64,000 bases of DNA from Misgurnus anguillicaudatus. Lineage: Eukaryota; Chordata; Actinopteri; Cypriniformes; Cobitidae. The translations under genes and the position numbers were made by a program. This document shows positions 47,085-58,917 of this stretch, piece by piece. The stretch's first letter is position 1, and every line of letters begins with the position of its first letter. Below the pieces are notes generated by a model. The model was not told where the DNA came from. It was given only the letters and a program-made list of their open reading frames with translations, and did not search any database. The stretch lies in contig NC_073348.2 in the NCBI RefSeq assembly GCF_027580225.2, positions 25,689,501 through 25,753,500 on the forward strand. The letters run 5' to 3'.

Positions 47085-49661
47085 TTTATTTATAAAGCTA
47101 ATACTTTTGTAAATTACTTTTTCAAATCTAAATAAAACATCTCACCAAAGTTTTTGTTTGTTTTGTTTATTTATTACGCTCATAGTTTTGTAAATTACTT
47201 TTTCAAACCTAAATAAAACATTTCACCAAAGTTTCAGTTTGGTTTGTTTATTTTTTATGATCATATTTTTGTAAATTACTTTCTTTCAAACCTAAATAAA
47301 ACATTTCACCAAAGTTTCAGTTTGGTTTGTTTATTTTTTATGATAATATTTTTGTAAATTACTTTCTTTCAAACCTAAATAAAACATTTCACCAAAGTTT
47401 CAGTTTGGTTTGTTTATTTTTTATGATCCTATTTTTGTAAATTACTTTCTTTCAAACCTAAATAAAACATTTCACCAAAGTTTCAGTTTGGTTTGTTTAT
47501 TTTTTATGATAATATTTTAGTAAATTACTTTTTTCAAACACTTAATAAAACATTTCACCAAAGTTTCAGTTTGGTTTGTTTATATTTTATGATAAAATTT
47601 TTGTAAATTACTTCTTTCAAACCCTTAATAAAACATTTCACCAAAGTTTCAGTTTGGTTTGTTTATATTTTATGATAAAATTTTTGTAAATTACTTCTTT
47701 CAAACCCTTAATAAAACATTTCACCAAAGTTTCAGTTTGGTTTGTTTATATTTTATGATAACATTTTTGTAAATTACTTTTTTCAAACCCTTAATAAAAC
47801 ATTTAACCAAAGTTTCAGTTTGGTTTGTTTATTTTTTATGATCATATTTTTGTAAATTACTTTCTTTCAAACCTAAATAAAACATTTCACCAAAGTTTCA
47901 GTTTGGTTTGTTTGTTTTTTATGATAATATTTTTGTAAATTACTTTCTTTCAAACCTAAATAAAACATTTCACCAAAGTTTCAGTTTGGTTTGTTTATTT
48001 ATTATGATCATATTTTTGTAAATTACTTTCTTTCAAACCTAAATAAAACATATCACCAAAGTTTCAGTTTGGTTTGTTTATTTAATACGCTCATAGTCTT
48101 GTAAATTACTTTTTCAAACCTAAATAAAACATTTCACCAAAGTTTCAGTTTGGTTTGTTTATTTTTTATGATCATATTTTTGTAAATTACTTTCTTTCAA
48201 ACCTAAATAAAACATTTCACCAAAGTTTCAGTTTGGTTTGTTTATTTTTTATGATAATATTTTTGTAAATTACTTTCTTTCAAACCTACAGTAAATAAAA
48301 CATTTTACCAAAGTTTCAGTTTGGTTTGTTTATTTTTTATGATCATATTTTTGTAAATTACTTTCTTTCAAACCTAAATAAAACATCTCACCAAAGTTTC
48401 AGTTTGGTTTGTTTATTTTTTATGATCATATTTTTGTAAATTACTTTCTTTCAAACCTAAATAAAACATTTCACCAAAGTTTCAGTTTGGTTTGTTTATT
48501 TTTTATGATCCTATTTTTGTAAATTACTTTCTTTCAAACCTAAATAAAACATTTCACCAAAGTTTCAGTTTGGTTTGTTTATTTTTTATGATAATATTTT
48601 AGTAAATTACTTTTTTCAAACACTTAATAAAACATTTCACCAAAGTTTCAGTTTGGTTTGTTTATATTTTATGATAAAATTTTTGTAAATTACTTCTTTC
48701 AAACCCTTAATAAAACATTTCACCAAAGTTTCAGTTTGGTTTGTTTATATTTTATGATAAAATTTTTGTAAATTACTTCTTTCAAACCCTTAATAAAACA
48801 TTTCACCAAAGTTTCAGTTTGGTTTGTTTATATTTTATGATAACATTTTTGTAAATTACTTTTTTCAAACCCTTAATAAAACATTTAACCAAAGTTTCAG
48901 TTTGGTTTGTTTATTTTTTATGATCATATTTTTGTAAATTACTTTCTTTCAAACCTAAATAAAACATTTCACCAAAGTTTCAGTTTGGTTTGTTTGTTTT
49001 TTATGATAATATTTTTGTAAATTACTTTCTTTCAAACCTAAATAAAACATTTCACCAAAGTTTCAGTTTGGTTTGTTTATTTATTATGATCATATTTTTG
49101 TAAATTACTTTCTTTCAAACCTAAATAAAACATATCACCAAAGTTTCAGTTTGGTTTGTTTATTTAATACGCTCATAGTCTTGTAAATTACTTTTTTCAA
49201 ACCTAAATAAAACATTTCACCAAAGTTTCAGTTTGGTTTGTTTATTTTTTATGATCATATTTTTGTAAATTACTTTCTTTCAAACCTAAATAAAACATTT
49301 CACCAAAGTTTCAGTTTGGTTTGTTTATTTTTTATGATAATATTTTTGTAAATTACTTTCTTTCAAACCTACAGTAAATAAAACATTTTACCAAAGTTTC
49401 AGTTTGGTTTGTTTATTTTTTATGATCATATTTTTGTAAATTACTTTCTTTCAAACCTAAATAAAACATCTCACCAAAGTTTCAGTTTGGTTTGTTTATA
49501 TTTTATGATAATATTTTTGTAAATTACTTTCTTTCAAACCCTTTATAAAACATCTCACCAAAGTTTCAGTTTGGTTTGTTTATTTATTATGATCATATTT
49601 TTGTAAAAAAAATTCAAACCTAAATAAAACATCTCACCAAAGATTCAGTTTGGATTGATTT
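47085..49661 (+). repeat. Satellite/minisatellite array, 83-bp monomer, about 31 copies
   Basis: The monomer is about 83 bp, containing gtttcagtttggtttgttta, a tttatgat-atat block, tttgtaaattacttt and aaataaaacatttcaccaaa. First and last monomers are diverged, internal ones are very similar. Variant monomers (atgatcctat, ttttagtaaa, aatacgctcatag, acagtaaata) recur in fixed order every 1,082-1,083 bp. Confidence 0.95.
47423..48504 (+). repeat. Higher-order repeat unit 1 (13 monomers)
   Basis: Starts at the atgatcctat monomer. The next unit begins with the same variant at 48,505 and follows the same monomer order through most of its length, until about 49,490. Confidence 0.88.
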
Positions 49662-49665
49662 CTAC

Positions 49666-50644
49666 AAAAACAAAGCAAAACCACCAAGACGCAATGTAGT
49701 TAAAATGTTTTGCCTTTGCATGACATTTCAATGTCTTTTGAGGACATGGGGTTATGTAAAAAAAGCCAGTCTGGACTCAAAACAAAACAATTACAGCAGT
49801 GGTTCATGACAGCGTTCTGGATTATGAACCTTAATTAGGAAATAAACACAACTGTTCATCACACCCTCGATTCACAGCGTTGAGGCAGGTTCAAAAACAC
49901 CTGATCCGTAAAGAATAAGAAAACAACATTTGCCAAAATAAAGTGCTTGCTTGCTAACCTCCCGTGACCTCTTGCTAACAGTTGTTCCACTGAGCTCTAA
50001 TCCGCCCCACTCAACTCATTTAATCACTTTTCCACACATTTGTCTTACCACCTGTCATCAGAAACCCCAAAACACACATCTAACCATCTGAGGTCTTCTT
50101 ATGCTAACCCTAGGCCTAACTCTAGTTTTGAAAATGAAAAATAACTCGTTTTGTATGCTGTAGATGCAAATTCCTAGTCACATTTTTAACACAGTCTTGA
50201 GGATTTTGTGGAATCATGCAACATTCAAAACGCATCTTGTTGCAGCCATAAACCTCAGCAATGCAAGCTGATGGATGGAAACGCACAGTGTATAATCTCA
50301 TATCTCTTATGTGATGGACAGACAGCATGCTTATTTTCAAATCCAAACTTCTTATCCGTGTCTCCCATACAGCAAAGCTTTTCTATAAAGCTAAAGGAAA
50401 TGTTTGAAGCTAAACCATCAACTTTTTCCCTCTGTGGCTGTCAAACATAAAACATATCAACATTAAGAGTCTATCACAGATAATGCTGATACAGTGCAAA
50501 CCGAAATACGGAGGTATATAGAGTATCTATATTGCTTTCTGAATAGAGTGTCTATCTGATTTCCTGTGCCAGGAAAGGTGATGTCAAGTATGTTTTTATA
50601 TAGGTTGAAAAGGTTCTTGCTGCCGGTTGCATATTTTAATACCT
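49666..50644. other. Unassigned DNA
   Basis: No element or gene was recognised. Short frames at 50.1-50.7 kb on both strands lack motifs. Confidence 0.45.
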
Positions 50645-50870
50645 TCAGTAGCCAATGGGGTGGCACATGCCTCACAGCAAGAAGGTTCCTGGTTCAGGCC
50701 CCGGCTAGGTCAAGTGGCCTTTCTGTGTGGAGTTTGCATGTTTTTCCTGTGTTAGTACTGTATGGGTTTACTCCGGGTACTCTGGTTTTCTCCCACAGGC
50801 CAAAAACATGCAGGTTAGGTCAACTGGGGATGCCAAATTGCTTCTACCCCAGTGTGTGTGTGGATCAACT
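50645..50870 (+). mobile_element. SINE of mermaid/DANA type
   Basis: ggggtggcacatgcctcaca, gcaagaaggttcctggttca (B-box-like), gtgtggagtttgcatgtttt and ggttttctcccacaggcc occur in the order I know from the mermaid/DANA family of fish SINEs. Transcription by RNA polymerase III is the family norm. It lies inside a 162-codon open frame that is therefore spurious. Confidence 0.7.
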
Positions 50871-51097
50871 TGCAGGACTCTACACTAACTTTTTGCACTG
50901 GTTGCACTGGTGCGTCTTTTTTCTTAGGTGCGCCAGCACAAAAGTTAGGTGCACCCAAATTTTTGACTGCATTGCATTTAACAACGCAGCTTTACAAGCG
51001 CCTATGGTGGTTAAATGTACAGAATATATGTATTTTATAATTTTCATGCTGTGAATCTTTTTCCCCTTATAGACTCAATCTCTTTCGCGCATTTTTG

Positions 51098-51119
51098 TCT
51101 CTCTCTCTCTCTCTCTCTC
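51098..51119. repeat. (CT)n microsatellite
   Basis: Eleven CT units. Confidence 0.9.
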
Positions 51120-51227
51120 GTTCTTTCGCGCGTGCACAGACTTGGACTCTTTCACACATTTCGTCTAAATTGGTCACGCTCTCGAGCCCTGACTTGTGTA
51201 TTGATTAACCAATGGTCCGATTCATGA

Positions 51228-52834
51228 TTTTACATTTCCTTTGGTGTGTAAGTACATGTTTACCATATTCAAAAGGTATGAACCCCAAAGTAAACAATGA
51301 CGTGAGTTATCGTCTTCAACGTAAATCTCTTTTCTTGGACTACAACAAACACACTGATTGTAGACAACCGTTTACTACCTAGGATTGCTGATGTAGTAAA
51401 GAACGACATTATCATAATTCCTCTCGCTTTGACTCACAACCTGTAAGTTAACTCATGTTAGCATTGCATTGTGCGCAAATCCTTTAAAAATGGTAAGGAG
51501 CGTCACATTTCCTGCTGACATCATAGGTATTCAAACTAGGGATCTTCGATTAATTGTCGATAAGAATTAAATCGATAAAACTTAACGATTGTCGAAAAAG
51601 CAAGCACGTGTGTCTGGCGCATGCGCAAAGCACATACACAGCCGGTGAAAAAACTAACCAAGCGCGAAGAAGTTAAACTAGCCATGATCACAACGATGCT
51701 CGATGCCAAACAGACACTTGGGCTTTTTAACCTCATTCGAGACGAGGCTGGCTGCTAACGCGATGAAATGGCATCCGCAGTGGATCTGAGAGGGTCCGAT
51801 GACAAATATCTAAACACAGTTCAGATACTGAAAGCAAAGACCCTCTTCAGGGAAGCCTGCAAGATTAGCATGGCTACGCTGCTAACGCTGCTATACACAG
51901 GAAAGGAGACCAGAAGCCGTTTTTAATAAACAGATTAAAATGTAAAACTTAAATTCTGGCAAGAAACTGTTAAACGTAAACTGTAACTGACTGTAGTAAC
52001 ACTCTGAACGCCCGCAACATATATCATTGATCATCATTATTGACTCTCTGAGGCGCTACACGCTAAACACTTTTGCAGGTTTTCTAATGGAAGTTTGAAG
52101 TCTTCATAATATAAGCATCTTTGCTGAAACTACGCCGCAGCTGAGGTGACGACAGGAAAAGTGCCCTTTGTGTGCTTCTTGGATATAATTACAACAAGCG
52201 ATGTATCAATGACTCGAAAAGCGAGGTAAACAACTAGAAAAATAACACTTGATGATAATGAAACTTTTATTTTGTCATGGACGCACAGACTTTCATCCGA
52301 CTGTGCGGAGTGCCTGTTATGAAGTGGAGTTTACTGTGTCTATTTGTCATTATATTTCATTACGAGATTAAATTGTTGATTCTTATCAAAACACCAACTA
52401 CATGGACTCATTTTACAATCCCACTAGCATGTTATTTAGACAAAATAAGATCTTAATTCGTGTGAGGAAGCTGGCATTTTTACGCACTTATGTCATTGGC
52501 TATATGCCACTGCTGTAAAGGCTTATTGCACTATTACTGTTAACGATTATTCGATTGATTGATTGTTAATTTAAATGATCATCGAATATGCGAAATTGCA
52601 TAATTTGACATCCCTAATTCAAACCAATCAAAACGTACAGATTAGCTGGCCAATTAGGGACACAGCGCTTTTCAAATCCATGCGTTTCATGAAAAGAGTA
52701 AAATCTGGAGCTACAAAAATGTACAGTATGTGGAAAATAATGTGTTTTTTAAACCATAAACCACACAAACACATTGTATTATATCAAATAAACCGATAAT
52801 GCTGTTTTTTAGCAATGAAGTAGGTGCTCTTTAA
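51228..52834. mobile_element. TTAA-bounded element (copy 2), split by hAT element C
   Basis: It follows copy 1 (12,985) from ttttacattt through ggtgtgtaag, cgtaaatctctt, ttgactcaca and gtaagttaactc. After the insertion it continues with cgtacagattagctggcc and aaaatctggagctac to the edge gtaggtgctctttaa (TTAA 52,831-52,834). The left terminal 25-30 bp are missing. Confidence 0.8.
51537..52616. mobile_element. hAT element C
   Basis: It starts TAGGGATCTTCGATTAA and ends TTTGACATCCCTA. Both flanks are attcaaac (51,529-51,536 and 52,617-52,624), a perfect 8-bp duplication. Subterminal cgattaattgtcgat and tcgattgattgattg motifs are present. The 1,080-bp interior keeps exon-like stretches at 51,650-51,870 but no domain that I can name. 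Confidence 0.9.
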
Positions 52835-53975
52835 AATTAATGAGAACACTGATGAGAGCATAAAATCGTAAATGAGGGTAATTTTAAACGCATAATCTAT
52901 ATTTGAAGCAATTATTGGTCAAAGCAGAATAAATATGTACAAATTTGGTAAAACTCATCAGATCTGCACAGATCAGCGGGCACGTCTCCATCCAATTCAA
53001 ACACTTGAAGCACACTAATTGAGCCGCCCGTCATTTTATACGATGGCACAGATCGATTAGCGGCAGAAAATCAAGCGCGAGGTCACAGAGCGCCAGGTCA
53101 GTTAGAAAAGAACAATTAGTGCAGAGAAAACAGACTTGAGTGATGAATTATATTTAGCGGTTCAGTAAGAGATACACTGTTTGCACTGATCCACGCAGTC
53201 AGTGGTCAGGCTCGGGAAGTCTGTGGCAGCTGCGTGCAACCCCTGTCATGATTTCTCACATGGCTGCATTGGTGATTCATGCACCGCATTAATACAATTA
53301 TCTGCCCTGTTTGCACAGGAAACGGGAGAGGGTAAGAGAAGAAGATAAACAAGGCAATGTGGCAGATCCCCATGAACACAGGAAGGGCACTGAAAGGACA
53401 CATTCGTATTGAGGCCTCTCTCTAAATAAATAAATAGATGGATAAATGAATAAATAAATATATACATAGAGAGAGAGATTTGCATTTTTTACATTGCAAC
53501 ACAAAATAAATGGTCCTTGATTTCTCCATTATGGCCATAATAAATGGGTCATAGAGTGATCCATGGCAATTCAGTTAAAAATTTCTGTCTAAAATGTTAA
53601 GCAAATAAATCCTAACTAACAATGTTTTATTTGAAAGCTCAAGGACTCGAGATGCGTATTTGTTGTATGATATTTTATTACAGAAATGCTAAAGCAAATT
53701 GTTTTCATAGTGTCGATGGGTGAACATCTAAATATGCCAAATCAAATGCCGGGTGTGTTTTTGTTTTGTTCTTAAAAACAAATATTTTGTGCAACATTTT
53801 GCTGGTCACTGTGTAAGCCTCATGAAAAATAATTTTTAATCTAAAGAGACAAAGATTATGTTTGTAGACCTTTATTTTTGGTTAAAATTAGGATTGTGCT
53901 TTATAGGTTTGTGGCACCCAATCTGTGGCATGTGGCACTGTACATTTGGCGCTGTACATTTGTCTGTGTGTATAT
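52835..53975. other. Element-poor DNA, possible conserved non-coding segment
   Basis: 52,960-53,400 lacks element ends, is less AT-rich and carries motifs such as ctaattgagcc, cgattagcgg and aacaattag. A short AAATAAATA-rich run lies at 53,424-53,462. Regulatory function is a guess. Confidence 0.3.
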
Positions 53976-54572
53976 ATATTATTTAATTACACAAAAAATA
54001 ACGCGTTAAATAACGCATTTTAATCGCACTTATTTTTGCACCGCGGAACATTTCTCATTGGATTCGGCGATTTCGGCGGACCGATTATACTGGAGCACCA
54101 ACTAGCGTTCATGACTTCGGACAACAACAAACCACAGTGAACATGAACGAAGAAGCTGATGAGATCGCTTTGGTTTGCCCTGTGGATGGGAATTTTTTTT
54201 ATAAAAAACGAACGGATGGAAGCGTCGATAAGAGCATGGTTAGTGTAAGCTATGCAACAAGGAATTCACATATCATCGCAGCACATCGAGCCTCAAGTAT
54301 CATCTCAATGCAAAACATATAGCAGCTAGCGTGGACATTAGCCCAACTCCGAGTACAACGCCTTGGTTGAACAAAAATAAACAATATTTTGTTGCTTAAG
54401 CTTATGTATTCAGTCTTTTTTCATGGTATACTAAAAATCCATGTGAAAAAATAACTTCTCAATGTTCTTAGGTCAAATATTTATATGTGATTAAAATGTG
54501 ATTAATTTCGATTAATTAATTACAAAGCCTCTAATTAATTAGATTAATTTTTTTAATCGAGTCCCGGCCCTA
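53976..54572 (+). mobile_element. hAT element with internally deleted transposase gene
   Basis: The right end reads ttaatcgagtcccggcccta. The left side has cgcgttaaataacgcatttt. The left terminal repeat is missing or unrecognisable. It contains the BED-finger relic at 54,143-54,399. Confidence 0.65.
54143..54399 (+). pseudogene. hAT (ZBED-like) transposase N-terminal relic with BED finger
   Basis: ATG at 54,143 opens MNEEADEIALVCPVDG and continues to about DGSVDKSMV. A one-base indel near 54,240-54,244 then shifts the frame. In the new frame (codons from 54,244) the sequence reads CKLCNKEFTYHRS, then TSSLKYHLNAKH. That is the CxxC...HxxxxH arrangement of a BED zinc finger, which binds the terminal repeats in hAT transposases and in ZBED proteins. 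The frame ends at TAA 54,397-54,399 after WLNKNKQYFVA, so the catalytic RNase H-like domain and the C-terminal dimerisation domain are absent. It is a deletion derivative. Whether the truncated protein was ever made is unknown. Confidence 0.8.
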
Positions 54573-54579
54573 ATATATA

Positions 54580-55049
54580 TATGTTGATAGGCCGATATAT
54601 CGGACGGCCGATATATCGGGCCGATATTTGCGAGTTTTATGTGTATCGGCATCGGCCGTTATATGGCTGCCGTGTTCGCCGATTTTTTACGGCATTATTT
54701 ACAGACAGAGTGCTGGAAGCAGCAAGCGATTTCAGGTCATGTGACTAAAACCAACCAACCTTTCCATGACAACATCAAAAGATGGTTCCATAGCACCCTC
54801 ACCTGTTTTTACTATGTGTTAAATATATATATTTTTTAAGTTCTATAAATGGTACTTTTTTTAAATTGAGACTTGTAACATTTGGCATCATCATTGTGTC
54901 ATTTTATGATGTTAATTGAGAGAGCAAAAGCAGTATCGGCTCCAAATATCGGCTCAAGAAAATCGGCAGCCTGTATCGGTCATCGGCTAAGGCTGATGAA
55001 AAAAAAATCGGTATCGGCACTGAAAAAAATCCATATCGGTCGATCCCTA
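54580..55049. mobile_element. hAT-like element with GGCCGATATATCGG subterminal repeats
   Basis: The right end is atatcggtcgatcccta. The left has gccgatatatcggacggcc but lacks the TAGGGATCG terminus. Multiple atcggc/gccgat units occur at both ends. No transposase is present. Confidence 0.65.
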
Positions 55050-55085
55050 ATATACATACATATATATACATATATATTACACATG

Positions 55086-55139
55086 ATACAATTTATTTGT
55101 CTATATATATATATATATATATAGACAAATAAATTGTAT
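55086..55139. repeat. 54-bp perfect palindrome
   Basis: atacaatttatttgtctata and its complement flank a TA core. Every base pairs across the centre at 55,112/55,113. Confidence 0.93.
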
Positions 55140-58125
55140 TATCTTCAAGTGGAGAGCAAAAGTACACAATGACAGAGAAAGACCAAGAAAATTATTATCT
55201 AATAGCCCAAACTGACTGATGGTCTCATTGGTCTCACATGTTTTACAGGGTCATGTGATTATCAGCACTGCGGGACCACAGGACACATTCACAGCATTAT
55301 CAACATATGCCACAGATCTAAATTTTGCCTTTTTGGCATGAATTCTTACAGAGTGAATCATTCAAATAAGTAGAGATGGAACAACATGACAATTTTAAAT
55401 GATCAATATTATCATGGTTTTGTGAACACTTTTTTGAAAATGTAAAACAAAGTACTGAGGCAAACCAAATTTAAAATTGATTTTACATGTAAGTGCCCTT
55501 TTGTTCGCATAAACATCAAATAAATGACATTAACATTAATCATGGCACATTTGGGGGAGTGAGGTAAATGTTCATCTAGTTTAGATAAAACACAAGTGAG
55601 TAAATTAGATTTTTATATAAACACAGGACAAATCAGCACATCTGTGTATGTTGTGAGAAATCGGGTATACTTTAGGACCCAGAAGTAAGCTGCACAACAC
55701 CTGCGCTCACAGCAATCACAGAAGAAACAAACAGAGTAGGAAGGAGCTTTAAACTCATCAGATCACATTATTTAATGGAAAATGAATAGAAAAGATGGAT
55801 CTGTCTATGCATTTAAGACTGAAGTAGGTGACTTAAAAACACAAAACTTTAAAGGCACACAACCATTAAGGCACGCAAAGCAAACACAGCCATGGGAACT
55901 AACCTGAACTACAAACAAAGCAGATGGCCTAAACATCAGTCCCAAAAGAGCATAAATGGTACAGTATACATGCACACATACATATGCATGGACAGAATAA
56001 ACAGTTTACACATATCCAGATGTATACTCATCATCCATCTGCTATGAAAACGAACAACAGTGACAATAGACGTAATTATGCAGAGTTCAAAGTTCGATAT
56101 AGCTAGCAGTCAATGCTGGTAAGAGAATCAGCATGTAAAAAAATTCAATTTTAGAAGTGTGAAAGTAAATATAATTAAAGAAAAGCATTTACAGCGAATG
56201 TACACACAACCTTACATCGACAAGCACTTTGTCGGCAGGAGCTCCATATCTCTAAACATACAGCATGTAAATATGTAAACAAACACTGCATGGCATCTTC
56301 ATTAACGTTTCAACATCATCTGTTTCACACAAACTAAGGAAAGGCAAGCTGCTACTACGTGAAAAGGCCAGGAAGGTCTATGAAACCTGGATAATAATTT
56401 CCATTTCATTCATTTTTACATTTTAAACATTAATTTTTCACAATCTGTGCATGAATTTGTCATCACTTCATTCCCATTTAAATATCATATGAAAATGGAA
56501 GCGGACCTCTACCCTGCCCTGCCATTTGGTTTGTATGTTAATCTGCATCTGTATAGTTCTTTAATATAAGTACACATATTCTCTTTCTTTGGTTACTAAT
56601 TCATACCTTCGCCTGAAATCATTTGAGTGTTAATGTCAGTAGAAAAAAATCTATCATTTCTGTCTCAAAGCTCAAAATGACATCTTCCTTCAGTGCTTGC
56701 GTTTTTTTTTTCAAATGTCTTAAAATGCCACCGGCTTAGAGTCTCGGGAATCAGAAAGGTCTTTATAAGGCTTTTCCTCTGCTGCCGTGCCCAAAACAAT
56801 TTATACAGCATATTTTTTCAATAAAGCGCTCAGCCCAGCTGTCCTCTCGACGGTGCGTTTTTGCCCACCAGAGAAAGCAGGTGTTAAAGGGCTAAATGGA
56901 GAATAAGGCCCTTTAATCTCCAAGGCGGGCAACCCGGGGATAACCTAGCGGTGGTCCTGCAGAGTGGCAAAAAGCACAGCGTGAGAACACGGTCACACGT
57001 TTTAAATTAACTATAGCTGCCTACATGCAAGTTAAGCTGCTCTATTTTCAATATCTGTGTGACTAAACTGTGACCTGTATCCCAAAAAAGCGATTATCCT
57101 TCTTATAAAAACAATAAGGCTGATCTAATGGTATTAGGACATTTAAGAAGTATTTACAAACAAACCTAATGGTCTTGAGACAAAACAATAGCACTGATAT
57201 ATGTAAAGATATGTCAGTGCAAGGTGTTTTAAGTTAAGGCGGCTCAAACATGCATTTTAGTTTGGGACTAGAATGAGACCTGTCCGGGCCTGAACCCATG
57301 ACCTTTTGCACTGGTAACGCAACTTCATTTTTAAGTCAACTAGTTTCAACTAAGCAAAAAAGTTATTTAAAGTAAAAAAAAACTAGCTAGAATACAAACA
57401 CATCCAGTTGAACACCACAGAGATAATAAGTAACTTTTGGTATTCTTCATATTTGTTACCACCACAATAAAAATAATGCAAGAGCACACACCAAGTAAAT
57501 TCAGTGGGCGCATCCAATGCAAACATTTGCATTTGCATCTTGTGTAAATTATGTGTATGGCCAAAAACAAAAGAATAAATCGATTATTTGAACACAATGA
57601 AGGGTGTGGTTATGATGCACACCTACAGAATTCAGACAATGGACAGGTCTTTGTGTTTAACATTGTGCTCTGTGCATGGCTCAGCCTTTGCAATAAAATC
57701 CTCAGCAGCAGGGCTTTTGCACACATCACCAACAAATAAATCCCTTTTAATATGCTTCTAATAGCTTAACTGGCATGATAGGGACAGGCATGCAGAAGTC
57801 TTAATCCTGTTATATGGATGTAATCACATGATGATTTTAAAAGATCCCAGAGGACATCACACAAGTGATGGGACCTACAGGAACACACACTTTTTGTGTG
57901 TGTCTTACAGTCATGTTTTATGTTATAAATGTTGCAAATCAAAGACAGATGTTATTGTCTATGCACTACAAAAGACACACACAGATGTACATATATACTG
58001 TATTTAATATTTTATTTTAATAACATAGCATAAATTGCTTTTAACTGATTAAAAATACAATGTTATGGTGGTGTTAACAGGACATTGCTATGAGGTTTTG
58101 GGAGGGTATTGTCATGTTGTTGCTA
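55140..58125. other. Mostly unassigned, element-poor DNA
   Basis: One worn MITE fragment lies at 57,120-57,290. 56,800-57,000 is GC-richer, with no open frame of note, and contains ctaaatggagaataaggccc. Nothing else was recognised over 3 kb. Confidence 0.4.
57120..57290. mobile_element. Fragment of the GGGGCGGTTTCCCGG MITE
   Basis: gatatgtcagtgcaaggtgt, gcattttagtttgggactag and acctgtccggg match the right half of 10,049-10,286 in order, with many substitutions. Confidence 0.6.
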
Positions 58126-58875
58126 CCCTCTCAGAAATAAAGGTACAAGAAGGTACAAAAGTTGTCACTGGGGTGTTACCTTTTCAAAAAGTACATTTTT
58201 GTACCTAAAAGGTGCATATTGGTACCTTAAACGTACACATCTATACAAAAATTGTACATACCGTACTTTCCGGACTACAAGCCGCACTGGAGTATAAGCC
58301 GCATCATTCAAAAATGCGTCATTAAGACGAAATAACATATATAAGTCACAGTGGACTATACGTCGCGTTTATTTTTTAATAAATTATTTCACAAATCCAA
58401 GCTGAAGAACAAACATTTAATCTGGAAAGGCAAGTTATACAACTAAACAATAGCAGACAGAACAGCAGGCTAAATAGATGTCTGTACATAAAAGTAATAT
58501 TATCAGTTATTTAAACGATAAACCATAGCATACAGAACTTACCTTGAAGGTTGAAAAGGCTAAATTAACCGAACAAGCCAACTAGCGTGAAGTTCGCATA
58601 CTCATCATTCCACATTACTGAATCCACCGAATTACATGAATACAGAAGCAGCATATAGCGGAATCTCGCGGCTGTAGATGGTAATGTTGTCTCTTGCCTC
58701 ATAAATGTCAAAATTAATTCATACTGACTTATAAGGCGCACTTGACTATAAGACGCAGCACCAGCCAAGTTATGGAAAAAAACGTGGCTTATAAACCGAG
58801 AAATACGGTATTAGGAATTCCTTCTTAAAAGGTACCGTACCAGTGACAACTTTTGTACCTTTTTTTCTGAGAGTG
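58126..58875. mobile_element. MITE of the GGTACAAAAG...CAGTGACAA type, split
   Basis: Ends ccctctcagaaataaagg and cctttttttctgagagtg match the copy at 6,711. It is interrupted at 58,261-58,808. Confidence 0.8.
58261..58808. mobile_element. TA-flanked element with CCGTACTTTCCGG ends, nested
   Basis: It starts ccgtactttccggactacaa and ends with ataaaccgagaaatacgg. TA lies on both sides. The copy at 6,711 reads acatattagg where this one is split into acaTA and TAttagg, so TA is the target duplication. Inner actataagacgc and gtataagccgc repeats face each other. No gene is encoded. Confidence 0.8.
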
Positions 58876-58917
58876 TATTTTTTGTTATATGTTTTTTTTT
58901 ACCAAAAATTATTGCAT

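Noticed and set aside
47085..49661. CRISPR-like array
   Set aside because: Adjacent 83-bp monomers without unique spacers in vertebrate-type DNA; it is a satellite.
50566..51054. 162-codon open frame
   Set aside because: It reads through the mermaid/DANA-type SINE and non-coding flanks; no domain is present.
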